Part shown: piece after piece, positions 38,204 through 46,092 of the stretch
Numbering within the stretch: position 1 is the first letter of the stretch
How the letters are laid out: every line of letters begins with the position of its first letter
Assembly: GCF_003148465.1 (NCBI RefSeq)
Contig: NZ_QGGI01000004.1
Coordinates: 27,833-91,832 of the forward strand
DNA: 64,000 nucleotides
Origin: Oceanotoga teriensis
GTDB taxonomy: Bacteria > Thermotogota > Thermotogae > Petrotogales > Petrotogaceae
Direction of reading: 5' to 3'
Notes under the pieces: generated by a model
Database searches by the model: none
Told to the model about the DNA's origin: nothing
Seen by the model: only the letters and a program-made list of their open reading frames with translations
Program-made: the position numbers and the translations under genes

Positions 38204-38980
38204 ATGATAATTGCTATCGGAGATATTCATGGATGTAAAAATGAACTCGAGAAGCTTTTTTTTGAAATAAAAGTAAAAAAACCGTCTTTAACTATTTTTT
38301 TAGGAGATTATGTTGATAGAGGACCAGATGTAAAAGGTACTATTGATAGTATGTTGGAATATGCTTCGGAAAATAAAAGTATTTTTCTTCTTGGAAATCA
38401 TGATGATATGGCAAGAAGTATGTTATTTAATGATAAAAGGTATAAAAGAGATATCTGGAGAAAACAAGGAGCTGAACAAACATTAAAATCTCTTGCAGGG
38501 TTTTATGATGAAAATATAAGTGATTATTCGAAGTATGTAAAATATATTGATGAAAAATATTTAAATTTTTTAAAAAAGTTAAATACGATTTATTATATAA
38601 AAAATGATTATATATTTGTACATGCAGGAATAAGAGATTTTAATAAAGATATAGAAAATCAAGATGAAGATTATGAAATAAATATTATAGAAGATCCCAA
38701 AGATATATATCATTCATATGTATGGGAAAGAAACACTTTTTTTTCACATAAAAATAAGTATAAAAATTATATCATAGTTCATGGTCATACACCAACTGTA
38801 GCATTAGATAGATGGGGGTTTGAAATAACAGAAGAAGATTATAACAAACCTTTTTTTAGAAAAAATGATAATGATGAACTTATATCTATAGATGTTGATA
38901 CAGGAGCAGTTTATGGCTATTCATTATCTGCGATTCTTATAGAAGAAGGAAAATTTGAAACTATATCAATAAAAGTATAG
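38204..38980 (+). CDS. Calcineurin-like (PPP-type) metallophosphatase
   Basis: A 258-residue protein phosphatase-like enzyme. The metal motifs of the PPP family are all present: GDIHG (GDxHx), GDYVDRGPD (GDxVDRG), GNHDD (GNHD), VHAGI and VHGHTPT. Bacterial members are Ser/Thr phosphatases or Ap4A hydrolase-like. The ATG at 38204 is chosen over an in-frame GTG at 38195, which lies inside the AGGGTG ribosome site. A TATAAT at 38181-38186 leaves almost no 5' leader. Followed after nine bases by a ROK kinase. Confidence 0.87.
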   Translation: MIIAIGDIHGCKNELEKLFFEIKVKKPSLTIFLGDYVDRGPDVKGTIDSMLEYASENKSIFLLGNHDDMARSMLFNDKRYKRDIWRKQGAEQTLKSLAGFYDENISDYSKYVKYIDEKYLNFLKKLNTIYYIKNDYIFVHAGIRDFNKDIENQDEDYEINIIEDPKDIYHSYVWERNTFFSHKNKYKNYIIVHGHTPTVALDRWGFEITEEDYNKPFFRKNDNDELISIDVDTGAVYGYSLSAILIEEGKFETISIKV

Positions 38981-38989
38981 GAGGAAAAT

Positions 38990-39823
38990 ATGATTAAAAA
39001 AAATATAGGGATAGATATAGGTGGAACAAAGATGTACATGCTAGCTGAACATGATGGGAAATATATTGAAAAAAAAGTTCCTACTGGAAAAGAAATAAAG
39101 CCTGAAATGTTAAAAAAATATATAATAGATTTTATAGAAGATTTACCTTTTGGAGTAGAGGGAATTGGAATGGCTATTCCTGGATTAGTTGAAGATGAAA
39201 ATAAAGTTAATTTTTCAAATGTAGTTCCAGGATTAAATGGGCTTAAATCAGAGTACTTTTCTTATAAAGGTGCAAAAGTTAAATTTATAAACGATGTTAA
39301 AGCGGCACTTGTTGAGGAAGCTTCTTATTATCCAGAAGATTATACTGTTAGTGTTTTTATGGCTGGAACTGGAATAGCAGTTGCAACAAAAACAAATAAA
39401 GAAATTGTATATGGTGCAAATAGCTGGGCTGGTGAAATTGGATTTGCACCAATTGCTGTAAAAGATAAAGTTTATAAATTAGATGAATTATCCAGTGGAG
39501 CATCAATATTAAAAAAATTTGATGGAAATGTGGAAGAATTGATAAAAAAATTAGAGAATGAAGATAAAGAGGCAGAAAAAATAATAAGGGAAGCTGGATA
39601 TTATTTTGGTATAGGTCTTGCGATAACAATAAATTTATTCAATCCAAATATAATAGTTGTTGGAGGAAGTACATCTACATATAAAAACTACTTTGAAACA
39701 GCTTTAGAAGTTGCATCTGAAAATGCTTTAAAACAAGCTTTTGAAAGCTGTGAAATAAAAAGACCAAAAGATATGAAAAGAATAGTGGCTTTGGGTGCAA
39801 GGAAATATTTAGAAAAAGATTAA
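38990..39823 (+). CDS. ROK-family sugar kinase lacking the zinc site
   Basis: A 277-residue ROK protein without a DNA-binding domain, so a kinase: ATP motif GIDIGGTKMYM, catalytic Asp in FINDVKAAL and MAGTGIAVAT. The normally invariant GEIGH histidine is Phe (GEIGFAPI) and the CxCGxxGC zinc motif is absent. Active zinc-less ROK kinases exist but this is atypical. It could phosphorylate glucose, a hexosamine or fructose. Probably translated with the upstream phosphatase. Confidence 0.82.
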   Translation: MIKKNIGIDIGGTKMYMLAEHDGKYIEKKVPTGKEIKPEMLKKYIIDFIEDLPFGVEGIGMAIPGLVEDENKVNFSNVVPGLNGLKSEYFSYKGAKVKFINDVKAALVEEASYYPEDYTVSVFMAGTGIAVATKTNKEIVYGANSWAGEIGFAPIAVKDKVYKLDELSSGASILKKFDGNVEELIKKLENEDKEAEKIIREAGYYFGIGLAITINLFNPNIIVVGGSTSTYKNYFETALEVASENALKQAFESCEIKRPKDMKRIVALGARKYLEKD

Positions 39824-39921
39824 AAATCATTTTTTTAAAATTTTCAAATGGAATGGTTAACATTATATATGAAACAAAGTAAAATTGATTAATTTTGTTC
39901 TTGAATTTTGGGAGATGTTTG

Positions 39922-40545
39922 ATGGACAAGAATGTTAAACTATATATTGATTATTATGGAGATTTATCTTCAAATAGTAAATCTAAGTATTATGATTATA
40001 TACAATCTAATTATGATATAAAAAATTTTTTATATGCAGGTAGTTATTGTGATATCACACCTTCTTTTTATTTTCCGGAAGGTGTTTATGTAGATTTATA
40101 TAATAAAAAATTAAATAATTTTTTTGATTCTGATGAAGTTTTAAACCTTGTAGACTCAAAAAAAAGATATTCAGAAAGTTCTGAAATAAATTTTATAAAA
40201 ACAAATTATGAAAATTTAGTTTATGATAAAAATGTTGATTTATTGATTTCTTTTAATGCAGGTTTTGTTTCAAAATATTGTGATAAATATTTAAAAAAAG
40301 AAGGATTATTGTTAGTTGATGATGATCAATTAGATGGAACTTATGCTTTTTTAACTAATAAATATAAAATAATAGGACATTTTGAAGACAAAAAATTTAT
40401 TGAAGATGATACTTTAAAATTATCTATCGATACTGATGAATTATCTTTGGATATTTTTGAAGTTAATTATAATTATTCTAGATTAAAGAGAAGATTATAC
40501 AAAAAAAACAATGCTTTAGTTTATTTGTTTAAAAAGATTATTTAA
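39922..40545 (+). CDS. Uncharacterised protein, methyltransferase-like Rossmann fold suspected
   Basis: A 207-residue cytoplasmic protein. The segment LYAGSYCDITPSFYFPEGVY followed by VDLYNK looks like the first strand, loop and acidic second strand of a class I SAM methyltransferase, and VDLLISFNAGF resembles its motif IV strand. No confident family. The ATG at 39922 follows GGGAG at 39910-39914; the upstream TTG at 39895 has no such site. Monocistronic and followed by a strong terminator. Confidence 0.6.
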   Translation: MDKNVKLYIDYYGDLSSNSKSKYYDYIQSNYDIKNFLYAGSYCDITPSFYFPEGVYVDLYNKKLNNFFDSDEVLNLVDSKKRYSESSEINFIKTNYENLVYDKNVDLLISFNAGFVSKYCDKYLKKEGLLLVDDDQLDGTYAFLTNKYKIIGHFEDKKFIEDDTLKLSIDTDELSLDIFEVNYNYSRLKRRLYKKNNALVYLFKKII

Positions 40546-40554
40546 TTTATATTA

Positions 40555-40598
40555 AAAAAAAGCCAAAATAATAATAAAAATTATTTTGGCTTTTTTAT
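40555..40598. terminator. Bidirectional terminator
   Basis: AAAAAGCCAAAATAAT with ATTATTTTGGCTTTTT, strong A and T flanks, between convergent genes. Confidence 0.88.
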
Positions 40599-40599
40599 T

Positions 40600-41385
40600 T
40601 TAATCATTTTTTTTATCTATAAAGTTTCTTAAAGCATTACCAATTCTTTCAAGTAATAAATACATATCTCTATTCTTATTTAATTTTTTTAACATATACC
40701 AAAATAATGCAATACCGAGAATAGAACCTCCAGCATCATATATTAAATCAGTCATAGTATCGAACAAACTATTTTCTTGGGACATTCTATATCCAGGATA
40801 ATTTTTAAAAATTTGATCAGATGTGAATTCAAATATTTCCCAAATAGTTCCAAAACTCAAAGATGTGAAAAAAGTATAAAGATTAACTTTCCAAACAAGA
40901 GTCGGTATTTTTTGTCTTGAAAAAGTTAATTCGAGTGATAAAATAATTGGGAAAATTATGAGAGCTAACCAAATTCCACCAGTTATATGTAGTATATCAT
41001 CATAATATTCGTATTTGTTGTAAAATTCTAAAAACATACCAAAAAAGCTATGAAGAGCTATTTGAATGATTGTAAATGTTTTGATTTCTTCGAAAATTAT
41101 AGAATTTGTAACCCATTCAAATATCCATACTACATAAACACCGAAAGCAAATATTAAATATCCAAGAAAATGAGGTAAGTTTAAACTCCAAAAACTTGCA
41201 ATAACAGGTACAAATATTATTAAAGAAAAGAATAAGTTAAAATATCTCAGAAATTTGTAATATTTTGTGTTTGAAGAAAACAAAGTTTCTCTAACTATTT
41301 TATCTTTAAAAAGATATTTTGAGATATCATAGAACTCTTTTTTTAAAAAATTCAATGCTTTAGTCAAAGCAAATTTATTCTTCAA
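40600..41385 (-). CDS. Integral membrane protein, YjdF/DUF2238-like
   Basis: A 261-residue membrane protein with about six to seven helices. It has the YjdF-like pattern of a helix containing DDILHITGG, then FGTIWEIFEFTSD, then DTMTDLIYDAGGSILG. These conserved His/Glu/Asp positions inside membrane helices hint at metal or proton chemistry. Function unknown. TTG start at 41385, eight bases from GGGAGG. Confidence 0.65.
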   Translation of the reverse strand: MKNKFALTKALNFLKKEFYDISKYLFKDKIVRETLFSSNTKYYKFLRYFNLFFSLIIFVPVIASFWSLNLPHFLGYLIFAFGVYVVWIFEWVTNSIIFEEIKTFTIIQIALHSFFGMFLEFYNKYEYYDDILHITGGIWLALIIFPIILSLELTFSRQKIPTLVWKVNLYTFFTSLSFGTIWEIFEFTSDQIFKNYPGYRMSQENSLFDTMTDLIYDAGGSILGIALFWYMLKKLNKNRDMYLLLERIGNALRNFIDKKND

Positions 41386-41496
41386 AATGATTTCCTCCCA
41401 AGTATTTTATTATTGATTAATTATGTTAATTATATCAAATAGGAAGGATTAAACATAATCTATAATTTAGAATTAATATTTTTTATATTATTTTAA

Positions 41497-41733
41497 TCAT
41501 TCTATTAACCTTTTGATTAATTCTTTTTTTGATGGAACTCTACCAGAAATTATAACTTTTTCATCAACGATTAAAGCAGGAGTTTTCATAACTCCATAAC
41601 TCATTATTTCTGATAAATCTTTTATATGATTTATTTCAAAGGGTATAGAATTTTCATCTAAAACTTCTTTTGTAAGAATTTCAAGTTTATTACAATTTGA
41701 ACATCCACCACCAAGTATTTTAATATTTTTCAT
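41497..41733 (-). CDS. Small thioredoxin-fold redox protein (CxxC)
   Basis: A 78-residue thioredoxin-like protein with the redox motif GGGCSNCNKL near the N-terminus and cis-proline region KTPALIVDEKVIISG. Proteins of this type (redox-active disulfide protein 2) commonly accompany the permease family upstream. Third gene of the ArsR-permease-thioredoxin operon, 13 bases after the permease. Confidence 0.88.
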   Translation of the reverse strand: MKNIKILGGGCSNCNKLEILTKEVLDENSIPFEINHIKDLSEIMSYGVMKTPALIVDEKVIISGRVPSKKELIKRLIE

Positions 41734-41746
41734 ATAAATCTCTCCT

Positions 41747-42703
41747 TTATAAAATTATGTTGAATAAATAACCTGTTAATATAATGCCAATAGAAGTAAC
41801 TGCAAAAAAAATTAATATTAATTTAGGTTTTATCACTTTTCTCAATAAAATACCTTCGGGTAATGAAAGAGCTGTAGTAGCCATCATGAAAGCTAAAGCC
41901 GTTCCAATTCCAACACCTTTTCCAATTAATGCCTCAGCTATTGGAATTGTTCCAAGTGCATTTGAATATAATGGAACTGCTATTAATGTGGATATAATTA
42001 CAGCTATTGGATTTTCTGGTCCAGCCCATTTTATGAGAAATTCTTCTGGAGCATAGCCATGAATAAAAGCACCAATTCCTATACCAATTAATAAAAAAAT
42101 CCAAATTCTTTTAATTATATCTTTTACATTATTTATTGCGAAAAAAAATCTTTGATTTTGAGACATCTTTTCTATTTCAATTTCTCCCATTTTGATTTTA
42201 TATACATAATTTTCTACTTCTTTTTCTAAATTAAGTTTTCCAATTATTAAGCCACCAAATACTCCCAATATTACTCCAGAAAAAATATATAAAATAGCTA
42301 TTTTCCAACCAAATGATCCCAATAATATTGCAAAAGCAGCTTCATTTACTATTGGAGAAGTTATTAAAAAGGAAAAAGTAATGCCAAGTGGAATTTTTGC
42401 TTCAATAAAACCAATGAATATTGGAACTGAAGAACAAGAACAAAAAGGAGTAACTATACCCAATAATGAAGCTATAATATTTCCAGAGATTCCAGAAAAT
42501 TTTTCTATGTATTTTTTTGTTTTTTCAGGTGGGAAATAACTTCTTATATAAGATATTATGAATATCATTATAGATAATAAAATTAATATTTTAATAATAT
42601 CGTAAAAGAAAAAATGAACGGAAGATCCTATAGTAGAGTTTAAATCAAGTTTAAAAATTTCTTTAACTAAAATATTTATTAAGTTTTCAAGCCATATGAA
42701 CAT
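41747..42703 (-). CDS. ArsP/DUF318-family permease
   Basis: A 318-residue permease of the PF03773 type, about eight helices, with the family hallmark TPFCSCSSVPIFIGF and ITSPIVNEAAF. Known members export organoarsenicals; many are of unknown substrate. The upstream ArsR-type repressor and downstream CxxC protein support a metalloid or thiol-reactive substrate. Confidence 0.85.
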   Translation of the reverse strand: MFIWLENLINILVKEIFKLDLNSTIGSSVHFFFYDIIKILILLSIMIFIISYIRSYFPPEKTKKYIEKFSGISGNIIASLLGIVTPFCSCSSVPIFIGFIEAKIPLGITFSFLITSPIVNEAAFAILLGSFGWKIAILYIFSGVILGVFGGLIIGKLNLEKEVENYVYKIKMGEIEIEKMSQNQRFFFAINNVKDIIKRIWIFLLIGIGIGAFIHGYAPEEFLIKWAGPENPIAVIISTLIAVPLYSNALGTIPIAEALIGKGVGIGTALAFMMATTALSLPEGILLRKVIKPKLILIFFAVTSIGIILTGYLFNIIL

Positions 42704-42717
42704 TAAAAATCCCCTTT

Positions 42718-43071
42718 TTAATTAATTTTTTTTATAGAACAAAATTTTAAACTATTTTCTTTAGAATTAAAAAAATTATAATCTTTTTCTAGTTGATCAT
42801 AGGAGTTTAAATTTAAAAAAATATAATTTAATATTTTAATTAATAATAAATTATTTTTATTTAAAGAATAAAGAATATATTGTTCACTTTTTTTACCAGT
42901 TATAAAATCTAAATCCCTCAATTTAGCTATATGTTTTGATATTTTTGGTTGAGATTCTTTCATAATAAAAGATAGATCGCATACACACATTGGTGATTGG
43001 AATAAAAGCATCAAGATTCTTATTCTTGTTTCATCAGATAATAATTTGAATAAATTAGATAAATTTTCCAT
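42718..43071 (-). CDS. arsR: ArsR-family metalloregulatory repressor
   Basis: A 117-residue ArsR/SmtB winged helix: LFKLLSDETRIRILMLL, metal site CVCDL (MCVCDLSFIM) in the alpha-3 position of ArsR-type arsenic/antimony sensors, recognition helix SQPKISKHIAKL. It presumably represses this operon through the 17-8-17 palindrome just upstream and releases on metalloid binding. ATG after GGAGG. Confidence 0.9.
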   Translation of the reverse strand: MENLSNLFKLLSDETRIRILMLLFQSPMCVCDLSFIMKESQPKISKHIAKLRDLDFITGKKSEQYILYSLNKNNLLLIKILNYIFLNLNSYDQLEKDYNFFNSKENSLKFCSIKKIN

Positions 43072-43083
43072 AAAATACCTCCA

Positions 43084-43125
43084 ATATAATACTTGTATAC
43101 TAATATACGTATATAAGTATTATAT
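43084..43125 (-). promoter_or_regulatory. ArsR operator: near-perfect 42-bp palindrome
   Basis: The arms ATATAATACTTGTATAC (43084-43100) and GTATATAAGTATTATAT (43109-43125) match at 16 of 17 positions around an 8-bp centre, starting 13 bases upstream of arsR. Long AT-rich dyads with ATA...TAT halves are typical ArsR sites. Confidence 0.8.
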
Positions 43126-43206
43126 TAAAAAAGATCATAAATGTCAATTACTAAATTTATTTTTTATTGTTACTTTTGTTAAAATATAATAAATGGAGGT
43201 GATTTT

Positions 43207-43989
43207 ATGAAGGTTAAAATAGGAATAAAACCTTTCAATGAACAGAGAATACTTGGAAACATAATAGGTATATTTCTAAGAAATAATGGATACGATTATG
43301 AAATAATTGAAAGTGAACCTAAACTTGAAGCAAATATAAATGCTTTAAAAAATGGATTAATTGATTTTTATATTGAATATTCTGGAACAGCTTATAATGC
43401 AATTTTAAACCTACCAATTTATAAAGTATGGAAAGAGGATGAAGTATTTGAAGATATAGAAAAAGAATTTAAAAAATTAGATTTAAAAGTTTTTATAAAG
43501 CTTGGATACAAAAATGATTTTATACTTGCAATGAAGAATAAAAAAGAAGGCATAAAAAAAATATCAGACTTAAAAGATAAGGCTGATAATATGATATTTT
43601 CTTGTCCTAAGCCTTATATTGAAAGACAAGATGGACTTTCGGCAATAGAATCTGCTTATAATATTAAATTTGAAAAAATTGTATCAAATATGCCAGATGG
43701 AATGTATGAGGATTTAGAAAATGAAAGAGTAGATATAATAACAGCTTTTTTAACAGATTCTCGTATAGAAAAAAATAATTTATATTTATTAGAAGATGAT
43801 AAAAGAGCTTTACCACCTTATGAAGCTTTTATATTGCATAAATCTTTGAATACAGATATTTTAAATATTTTAAAAAGGCTTGAAAATAAGATAAGTAGTG
43901 AAAATATGCGAGAAATGAATTATGAATTTGATTTTAATAAAATAGAACCTGAAAAAATAGCAAAAATATTTGTTGAAAATAATCTATGA
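43207..43989 (+). CDS. OpuAC-type osmoprotectant-binding domain protein without signal peptide
   Basis: A 260-residue solute-binding fold of the OpuAC/YehZ class (VKIGIKPFNEQRILGNIIGIFL matches the family's 'G-K-F-T-E-Q' start; IEYSGTAYNA follows). No signal peptide or lipobox precedes the domain, and no ABC genes are adjacent, so the protein appears cytoplasmic. It may be a ligand sensor or buffer instead of a transport component. An upstream in-frame signal sequence is not visible; AGGAGGT is directly before this ATG (GGAGGTGATTTT ATG). Confidence 0.75.
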   Translation: MKVKIGIKPFNEQRILGNIIGIFLRNNGYDYEIIESEPKLEANINALKNGLIDFYIEYSGTAYNAILNLPIYKVWKEDEVFEDIEKEFKKLDLKVFIKLGYKNDFILAMKNKKEGIKKISDLKDKADNMIFSCPKPYIERQDGLSAIESAYNIKFEKIVSNMPDGMYEDLENERVDIITAFLTDSRIEKNNLYLLEDDKRALPPYEAFILHKSLNTDILNILKRLENKISSENMREMNYEFDFNKIEPEKIAKIFVENNL

Positions 43990-44002
43990 AATGTAGTATA
44001 AT
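43973..44002 (+). promoter_or_regulatory. Promoter of the trpS leader
   Basis: TTGAAA (43973-43978), 18-bp spacer, TATAAT (43997-44002); the -35 box lies within the end of the preceding gene. Confidence 0.65.
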
Positions 44003-44021
44003 TGTTTTGGGAGTGATTTAA

Positions 44022-44081
44022 ATGAAATATTTTTATACAAAAAAAATGAATAATAATATAAATTGGTGGTGGCATCTTTAA
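44022..44081 (+). CDS. Trp leader peptide (19 aa, Trp-Trp-Trp) of the trpS attenuator
   Basis: A 19-codon ORF, MKYFYTKKMNNNINWWWHL, preceded by GGGAG at 44009-44013. Three consecutive TGG codons (44064-44072) are followed by His, Leu and stop, immediately before mutually exclusive RNA hairpins. This is the hallmark of ribosome-mediated tryptophan attenuation: scarcity of charged tRNA-Trp stalls the ribosome on TGG codons. Confidence 0.93.
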   Translation: MKYFYTKKMNNNINWWWHL

Positions 44082-44137
44082 GGGTGCCAAAATTTGATAA
44101 TAATAAGGCATCCGTTTAGGATGCCCTTTAAATTTTT
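44071..44137 (+). promoter_or_regulatory. trp-type attenuator (segments 1-4) upstream of trpS
   Basis: Segment 1 GGCATC (44071-44076) pairs with segment 2 GGGTGCC (44082-44088); segment 2 can instead pair fully (one G-T) with segment 3 GGCATCC (44107-44113) as antiterminator; segment 3 pairs perfectly with segment 4 GGATGCC (44119-44125), followed by CTTTAAATTTTT, as terminator. Segment 1 overlaps the Trp codons. Confidence 0.92.
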
Positions 44138-44167
44138 AAGGGCTTTCTTTTGAGAAAGTCCTTTTTA
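44138..44167 (+). terminator. Second terminator-like hairpin in the trpS leader
   Basis: AAGGGCTTTC (44138-44147) pairs with GAAAGTCCTT (44154-44163) with one G-T pair, followed by TTTTT. It comes right after the attenuator and could back up termination. Confidence 0.7.
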
Positions 44168-44211
44168 TTTATTAATTAATAATATTAAATATTAGATTGG
44201 AGGAATTCAAT

Positions 44212-45252
44212 ATGGAAAGAAAAAGAGTTTTAACAGGTGATAGACCAACAGGAAAATTACATTTAGGACATTATGTGGGTAGTTTAGAAAATAGGGTTAA
44301 ATTACAACAAGAATATGATTGTACTTTTATAATAGCTGATTTACATATGCTTACAACAAAAAATTCTCAAGAAAACATAAAAGCTTCAGGTGATAATGCT
44401 GTTCAATTAGTTTTGGATGCTATATCTGCTGGTATAGAACCAGATAATGTTAAATTTTATCTTCAATCTGGAATTCCAGAAATGTATGAAATGTATACTT
44501 TATTTCAAAGTTTAGTAACTGTTTCAAGACTTGAAAGATTACCAAGCTTAAAGGATATGGCTAGAGATGCTAATATAGAAATGCCTTTTGCTTTGCTTGG
44601 ATATCCAGTTCTTCAAGCAGCAGATATACTTTGCGTGAAATCTCATCTTGTTCCTGTTGGTAAAGATAATGTTGCCCATGTTGAAATCGCTAGAGAAATA
44701 GCAAAAAGATTCAATTCTATGTATGGAGAAATGTTTCCTATACCTGAACCAATGCAAGGTCAAGAAGCTTCTTTGGTTGGTATTTATGGAAAACAAAAAA
44801 TGAGTAAAAGTGCTAATAATGCTATATTTCTTTCAGATTCTTCCGAAGATGTTAAAAAGAAAGTGATGAAAATGACTACAGATCCAAACAGAATAAGGGC
44901 AGATATTCCTGGAAGAGTTGAAGGAAATCCAGTATTTATTTATCATGATTTATTTAATTCTGATAAAAAAGAAGTTGAAGATTTAAAAGAAAGATATAGA
45001 AAAGGTACTGTTGGAGATGTTGAAGTTAAAGAAAAATTATCTATTGCAATAAATAACTTTTTAGATCCTTTGAGAGAGAGAAGACATAAGTATGAAAAAA
45101 CTGGTATGATAGAAGATATAATATTAAAAGGGACTCAAGAAGTTAGGCTTGAGGTTCAAAAGACAGTTTATGAAATGAGAAAATTGATGGGATTTAATAC
45201 AGTTCAAAGAAAATTAAATAGAAAAGCTGAGAAATATAATAAAGAAAAATGA
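44212..45252 (+). CDS. trpS: Tryptophanyl-tRNA synthetase
   Basis: A 346-residue class I aminoacyl-tRNA synthetase. HIGH motif as [13 protein letters not shown] motif as KMSKSANN, tryptophan pocket region [12 protein letters not shown]. It charges tRNA-Trp. The frame opens at a TTG five codons earlier, but GGAGG at 44200-44204 is best spaced from the ATG at 44212. Its 5' leader holds a complete Trp-codon attenuator, so the gene should be induced when charged tRNA-Trp is scarce. Confidence 0.97.
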   Translation: MERKRVLTGDRPTGKLHLGHYVGSLENRVKLQQEYDCTFIIADLHMLTTKNSQENIKASGDNAVQLVLDAISAGIEPDNVKFYLQSGIPEMYEMYTLFQSLVTVSRLERLPSLKDMARDANIEMPFALLGYPVLQAADILCVKSHLVPVGKDNVAHVEIAREIAKRFNSMYGEMFPIPEPMQGQEASLVGIYGKQKMSKSANNAIFLSDSSEDVKKKVMKMTTDPNRIRADIPGRVEGNPVFIYHDLFNSDKKEVEDLKERYRKGTVGDVEVKEKLSIAINNFLDPLRERRHKYEKTGMIEDIILKGTQEVRLEVQKTVYEMRKLMGFNTVQRKLNRKAEKYNKEK

Positions 45253-45283
45253 TTTATTAATTAAATAAGATTGGAGGATAAAT

Positions 45284-46057
45284 ATGAAAAAAGGTTTACT
45301 TATAGTAAGTTTTGGAACTACTCATATAGATACAAGGAAAAAGACTATTGATAAAATAGAAGAAATTTCAAGAGAGAATTTTTCTCAAGATTATGAAATA
45401 AAAATAGCTTATACATCTTCTATAGTAAGAAAAAGAGTTAAACAAAATGAAAATAAAGAAATATATAGTCCTGAAGAGGCAGTTTTAAAGTTTAAAGAAG
45501 AAGGTATAAAAGAACTTTATGTTTTAACAACTCATTTTATGAACGGTCATGAATATAATAAATTATCTCATGCAATAATGAAAGAAAGAAATAATTTTGA
45601 AAAAATAAAAATAACTAAACCAATATTGACGTCTACAGAAGATCTTAAGAAAATAGCAAAATTTATAATTTCTCTTTATGAATTAAAAGAATATGAAGCA
45701 CTTGTATTGATGGGACATGGTTCGGATCATCATTCTAATACGGTTTATGGAGCTACTGAAAAGATTATAGAAGATTATTCAAACAAGAATATAATAATTG
45801 GAACAGTAGAAGGATATCCAGATATAGAAACTGTTATAAAAAGATTGAATAAAAAGAATATAAAAAAAGTATATTTAAAACCTTTTATGTTAGTTGCAGG
45901 AGATCATGCAAAAAATGATATGTCTGGTGAAGAAGAAGATTCGTGGAAAAATATTCTTGAAAAAGAAGGTTTTGAAGTTGTTATAGACATGAAACCTATG
46001 GGAGAATATGAAGAAGTTCAAAAAATGTATATGGAACATTTAAAAAATATAATTTAA
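45284..46057 (+). CDS. cbiK: Sirohydrochlorin cobaltochelatase, CbiK type
   Basis: A 257-residue class II chelatase. Metal/active-site motifs: ISFGTTH-like start (LLIVSFGTTHIDTRKKTI), TTHFMNGHEY, VLMGHGSDHHSN and KPFMLVAGDHAKNDMSGEE, all typical of CbiK, which inserts cobalt into sirohydrochlorin in anaerobic B12 synthesis. No other cobalamin genes are nearby, so here it may serve sirohaem or salvage. Lies 31 bases after trpS, possibly co-transcribed. Confidence 0.92.
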   Translation: MKKGLLIVSFGTTHIDTRKKTIDKIEEISRENFSQDYEIKIAYTSSIVRKRVKQNENKEIYSPEEAVLKFKEEGIKELYVLTTHFMNGHEYNKLSHAIMKERNNFEKIKITKPILTSTEDLKKIAKFIISLYELKEYEALVLMGHGSDHHSNTVYGATEKIIEDYSNKNIIIGTVEGYPDIETVIKRLNKKNIKKVYLKPFMLVAGDHAKNDMSGEEEDSWKNILEKEGFEVVIDMKPMGEYEEVQKMYMEHLKNII

Positions 46058-46089
46058 AAAAGAGGTTGCTTTCATGCAACCTCTTTTAG
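46058..46089. terminator. Bidirectional terminator
   Basis: AAAAGAGGTTGC (46058-46069) with GCAACCTCTTTT (46076-46087), between convergent cbiK and the MATE gene. Confidence 0.88.
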
Positions 46090-46092
46090 ATA

